Shown here in pieces: positions 60,101 to 64,000 of a stretch of DNA of 64,000 bases. The notes under the pieces were generated by a model. It was not told where the DNA came from, did no database searches, and saw only the letters and a list, made by a program, of their open reading frames with translations. The DNA is taken from assembly GCA_903813345.2 (NCBI GenBank), contig CAIIXF020000007.1, positions 21,625,564 to 21,689,563 of the forward strand. The letters are read 5' to 3'. Position 1 is the stretch's first letter. Each line of letters begins with the position of its first letter. This DNA comes from Owenia fusiformis. Its lineage: Eukaryota; Annelida; Polychaeta; Sabellida; Oweniidae. A program made the position numbers and the translations under genes.

Positions 60101-60771
60101 AGACATGGAAATGACGGTAAAGATCAGTTACTTGACAATTGTAGAGAGTATTTATCTAGTATCTGCATGTACAAATGTATGACATTTAAAATTCAGAAAG
60201 CAAATAACAATAAATGAAACGGAAGTAACTTTAATATAAACAACACCTAAATAGAATCAGATGCAAATGAATGAAAACAATGACAAATCTCAATGTGGAT
60301 GTGATCTAGATTTTCAAACAGAATTCTGATAATCAATTGATCGATTGATTGATTTTGGGATATTCTTTGCCCAACTATCTTACATGAGCAATTTAATGGT
60401 ATGTGCATTATTATACTACTATTAAGCTTGATTACATATAATTTATAACAACAAATCCACTATCAATAATATTTTTAGACTTTTAGTGAGTAGTTGTGAC
60501 TAATGTAATCATGTAATGATACAATATGTCAATAAAACTTGTCTAGTATAAGGGGAACATATTGTGAGAATTACGATTAAAGGGGCTATCTAATAAGACT
60601 AAACATCAGGTTTTCCAAAACATAATTTATATATTTGCTTTTATATGGAAAAGAACAGATCTACATGCTCCATTTAATCAAAATAGAGTTAGTCTTTTTA
60701 TTCTCGTATTGAAATAAAACATGCTTTTTAAATTTTTATTTATGCTTCATAAATAATATATTCATCTTTCC
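57109..60771. other. AT-rich, no confident gene; GGAC/CAGA microsatellite
   Basis: 59553-59585 is a (GGAC)n/(CAGA)n-type tract within a block containing the palindrome AAGCTCACTATGTGAGCTT. It resembles dispersed repeats common in invertebrate genomes. Frames across it (including the 154-codon minus frame at 59324-59788) look non-coding. Confidence 0.4.
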
Positions 60772-61230
60772 ATGAATCGACTGTCAATTTTCATGGTAAC
60801 ATTTTCAGCTATGATGATTATATATATAGCCACTTTAAATATTTTCACAAAGAAGGTGCTCCTGTTATCCCAATGTCCTTATACTCTCCTATACATATAT
60901 CCTACTCACCAAAGTGTGCTCTCAGGAACCCCCTCCCCCTCATGCTCCCACACAAGAGGTGCAGGGCCAAGGTCTACGCTTAAATTCGTGAACAGTTTCA
61001 TAGGTGTACTTGCCACCACTGAATACTTGCTTTTATCAAGGGATTTTAGACCATCTGTTTGCCAACGGGAACGCCAAGTATTAAATTGTTCATATCTGAA
61101 ATATTTTGATCATTTTCTTCAGAGTTATGATAACTTCAAAAGGCAGATGTATTCCTGTGCTCTGTCAAGCTTGATTGGTGGAAGATTGGGTGTAGGAAAA
61201 TTGGATGTTGCCAGGCAGGAAGTAGGTTAG
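60772..61230 (+). other. 152-codon open frame, unknown
   Basis: Starts with a hydrophobic segment (MVTFSAMMIIYIATL) but has no recognisable domain. Its 3' part after TTTTCTTCAG (near 61123) has exon-like composition (YDNFKRQMYSCALSSLIGG) with a weak donor, so a small exon is an alternative. Either could be chance. Confidence 0.2.
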
Positions 61231-62011
61231 GCAACTGGCAACTGCCTTGCCATATAAGCACAGTGGCCTCTTTGCCTCATCTACTTTAATTGGCTTCACC
61301 CATTCCCTACCCTGACAAAACCCCTCATATCTTTTACTTGGCTGCTATTTCCTCTTTAGCATTAGTATTGCTACCATACACAACTACAAGCTAAAATCAT
61401 AAGCAATATCTGCAACTATTTTGTGACACTAGCTATACTGCAGTGAAACTAATACTACTGTTAAATCTGACTGTAAAACAGCATCTGCAAAACAAAATTG
61501 CTTCACTGATCTAAGACTGCAACATCCATCTTGGCACTATGTTTAAAGTGAGTCTACTTTTGACTGATTTTACCACTTGATTAGTGGAAAATCTTAATTT
61601 TGATAATGATTTTGAATTTAAATTTTGATAATTTTCATCAAGTTAACCGTGTGTCATGACTGATTTCACTTCAATGTCAAAAGAAATACAATGGGTCTTG
61701 TCTTATAGAAAAAATAACATAGCAATGTGAGAAATTCAAAATCTGGAATACTGTGAAAAAATAGGAGGTGACAAAATTTCATACTCATATTAGTCCCAAT
61801 GTAAATTATGGATTATTTCCTCATGAATGCTTTCCATCATCTAATGAAGAGTAAGAACTTAAGCACATAATATTTAAGTTTTATATAGATCACCAGATTA
61901 GAGATTTATCTTCCAGCACATTGAGAAGTTCAAAAGGAAAATGCATCAAGGCACTGAGCTAAATAGTAGCTGTTGGGAGAGAGAGGGAGATATGTAGTTT
62001 ACTTAAATATA
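61231..62011. other. spacer, no gene seen
   Basis: AT-rich sequence without recognised features. Confidence 0.4.
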
Positions 62012-63557
62012 CAGGGTGGGCCAAAAAAAACCACCCCCCTAGCCAATATTCATGATAACTATTCATTTTTGAACATGTGCACCAACAATGATATATCATT
62101 TTAAAGATAATTTCATTTGCAACAAAATGATATATAATAGAACAATTTGCAACAACCCTGGCTCGAGATATAACAATTTATGTTACATGGGGGTCAAAAA
62201 ACACCTTTTCAATTTTTATCGATTTTGCGAAGAAAAGCCTATTTGTACCAAATTTTACTGTTCAGTTAAAAATTGCAACATTGTCACGAGTCTTTCATAA
62301 TTGGATATTATATATTGTTTTCATTCAGTTTTTGAACCATGCATGCTCAATAAACATGTGTATGCTCATAAAACAAATTAATTTCTTCTCTAGTCTGTTC
62401 AAATATGGCTCAATAGACCCACCCCTCGGACCCATTTTCTGATCAGATTATTCGCTAAAGACGCGAAAGCCATTGGTATAATTGCTGGATCTCTGCGGAA
62501 GTCCACATCCCTGATAGGCTTGTGATCTTCATAGACCAACTGTTCTAAATGCCCCAAGTACTATACAGTCTTGTAATCAACAAGATACACTCTATAAATG
62601 TATATCAGTAAGCAAGAATAGGGACATTTGCGATAAAAGGCTAAACAAATCAAGATGACATTTTTCTGAAAGGGTAGTGGTGTCCACACGGTGTTTCCCA
62701 AAAAGAAAAGACCATACAGGCCCTGTTTTTGTTGAACCAAGAGGAAAAATATACTCTGAATGTTAATGACATGAGGTGTTAAAAAGGACTCCTCAAGGAT
62801 AGGAAAAACATGTGAAAGAAATTTCATTTTCTGATAGGAAAATGCTTCATCACACAGGTCCAATGCTACCCTGGAGTTTTTGGAGATTCGAAATGACACC
62901 ATCTATAGCCCGGACAAATGACTTACTAACAGTCCCGATGCCAATAATGTTGATTACCATACCTGGGGGCATCTAGAACAGTTGGTATTTAAAGATACCC
63001 AACCTATCAGGGATGTAAAGGAACTAAAAGAAAGTATAACTAGCAGTTGAATGGTACTTCCGCATACATCCATCAATTATGGCATCAACCAATTGCTTTC
63101 GCGTCTTTAGCGAATAATCTGATCAGAGGATGGATCCAGGGGGTGGGTCTATTGAGCCATATTTGAACAGACTGGAGAAGAAATTAATTTGTTTTATAAG
63201 CATACACAATGTTTATTGAGCATGCATCATGGTTCAAAAACTGAATGGAAACAATATACAATATCCAATTATGAAAGACTCATGACGATGTTGCAATATT
63301 TAAATGAACAGTAATATTTGGTAGAAAAAGGCTATTCTTCGCAAAATCGATGAAAATTGAAAAGGTGTTTTTTGACCCCCATGTCACATAATTGGTTATA
63401 TTTCTATATGGGGTTGTTGAAAATGGTGCTATTATATATCATTTTGTTGCAAATTAAATTTTCTTTAAAATGATATATCATTGTTGGTGTACATGTTAAA
63501 AAATAAATATTTATCAGGAATAATGGTTAGGGGGGTGGTTTTTTTTGGCCCACCCTG
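62012..63557. mobile_element. mariner-derived palindrome with ~550-bp arms
   Basis: CAGGGTGGGCCAAAAAAAAC at the left is mirrored by TTTTTTTTGGCCCACCCTG at the right, with TA on both sides (62010-62011 and 63558-63559). The arms, 62012-~62558 and ~62965-63557, are inverted copies. Both include the same piece of transposase C-terminus (HLEQLV...PIRDV), so the left arm is an inverted copy of the transposon's 3' end and not its own 5' end. Confidence 0.85.
62640..63040 (+). pseudogene. mariner-like transposase relic in the palindrome
   Basis: In shifting plus-strand frames: HTGPVFVEPRGKIY, then ENASSHRSNATLEFLEIRN (the family QDxAxxHRSNxxLxFLEE block), then HLEQLVFKDTQPIRDVKELK and ESITS. Order and spacing match the catalytic core to C-terminus of mariner/Tc1-type transposases. 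Frameshifts and stops abolish function. Confidence 0.7.
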
Positions 63558-63559
63558 TA

Positions 63560-64000
63560 GTGAATAATAAGCAAAATAAACATTACTTAGATAAACATCA
63601 TAGAGGGTGAACTAAAGTGGGTCCATAATTATCTCAGATTACTTAATTTCCAAGTTGTGTGTGACAGACTAAGATTATAAGAATATTATGAAAAGTGTAT
63701 TTTTCAAGATGCTATGGTATGGAGTGTTTTCTGCTTCAGTATTCATATTTTACTGTATGTATTCGTAAATTGAACTTCTGTATTTGTTAAATGCACATTT
63801 ATGTTCGTAACTTGAGTATTTTCATTCATTGTTTGTATTTTACATTGGTTAATCTCATTTGTTTCGTGAAAACGGTATTTGAATGTGTTTTATACTAAAA
63901 TACATTGAAAAGTCCTTAAAAGCATATGTAAGTGACACATTGTACATCCGTATACCAATAAATTTGAGTTCATTTTGTACCTTTATCATTGTTTCTGCAA
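63560..64000. other. AT-rich end of window, no gene seen
   Basis: No recognised features to the right edge. Confidence 0.4.

Noticed and set aside
1-64000. tRNA, rRNA or snRNA genes
   Set aside because: I looked for A/B-box tRNA cores and conserved rRNA blocks by eye and saw none; a covariance-model scan would be needed to exclude them.

Overview
This is about 64 kb of AT-rich animal (metazoan) nuclear DNA. The evidence is canonical GT-AG introns, a multi-exon ecto-5'-nucleotidase gene, a rhodopsin-class GPCR split by an intron, two APE-type LINE retrotransposons, and dense mariner-like and foldback elements. Nothing is bacterial: there are no operons or Shine-Dalgarno starts. The repeat style (degraded mariners, TTAA- and TA-flanked MITEs, GGAC/GGACAGAC microsatellite, GC-rich foldback modules) suggests a marine invertebrate, either lophotrochozoan or non-vertebrate deuterostome. 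I cannot name the species from sequence alone.

Layout. 0-11.3 kb is repeat territory: a mariner transposase tail, a TA-flanked foldback MITE, an inverted-repeat element with CACCTGCGG motifs, a decayed mariner N-terminus, and two tandem non-autonomous elements (5341-7104 and 7105-11331) that share both termini. 11.96-18.14 kb (+) is a complete nine-exon CD73/NT5E-type gene whose eight introns join in phase to give 589 residues with all catalytic motifs. 18.6-24.6 kb is a ~6 kb foldback element with arms of about 1.1 kb and a nested mariner relic. 25.5-30.6 kb (-) is a nearly intact LINE: ORF1 and ORF2 overlap as TAATG, and ORF2 carries one in-frame TAG. 31.5-32.6 kb (-) is a rotted fragment of another LINE.

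32.8-53.4 kb (-) is a GPCR locus. The large 3' exon lies at 32.85-33.65 kb and a phase-compatible first exon at 52.09-52.31 kb, with an 18.4 kb interval between them. A frame-broken paralogous copy of the large exon sits at 52.7-53.4 kb. The interval holds a 33-bp minisatellite, a multi-exon pseudogene encoding a coiled-coil-like protein (38.08-41.68 kb), several MITEs, a 5'-truncated LINE with a fully open RT frame (43.1-46.6 kb), and a 2.6 kb foldback invaded by a hAT-like MITE whose empty site is visible nearby. 53.5-62 kb has no confidently recognisable gene apart from two small MITEs and weak candidate exons. The window ends with a 1.5 kb mariner-derived palindrome (62012-63557) whose two arms are both the 3' end of the same transposon.

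Functionally the solid host content is an extracellular AMP-to-adenosine enzyme and an orphan-like GPCR with unusual DRY and NPxxY motifs; nothing in the sequence links the two beyond proximity. I found no clear new defence or biosynthetic system. The most unusual items are the +18-codon alternative donor beside the nucleotidase active site, the tandem shared-terminus elements, the 3'-end-only mariner palindrome, and the TAATG LINE with a single TAG.
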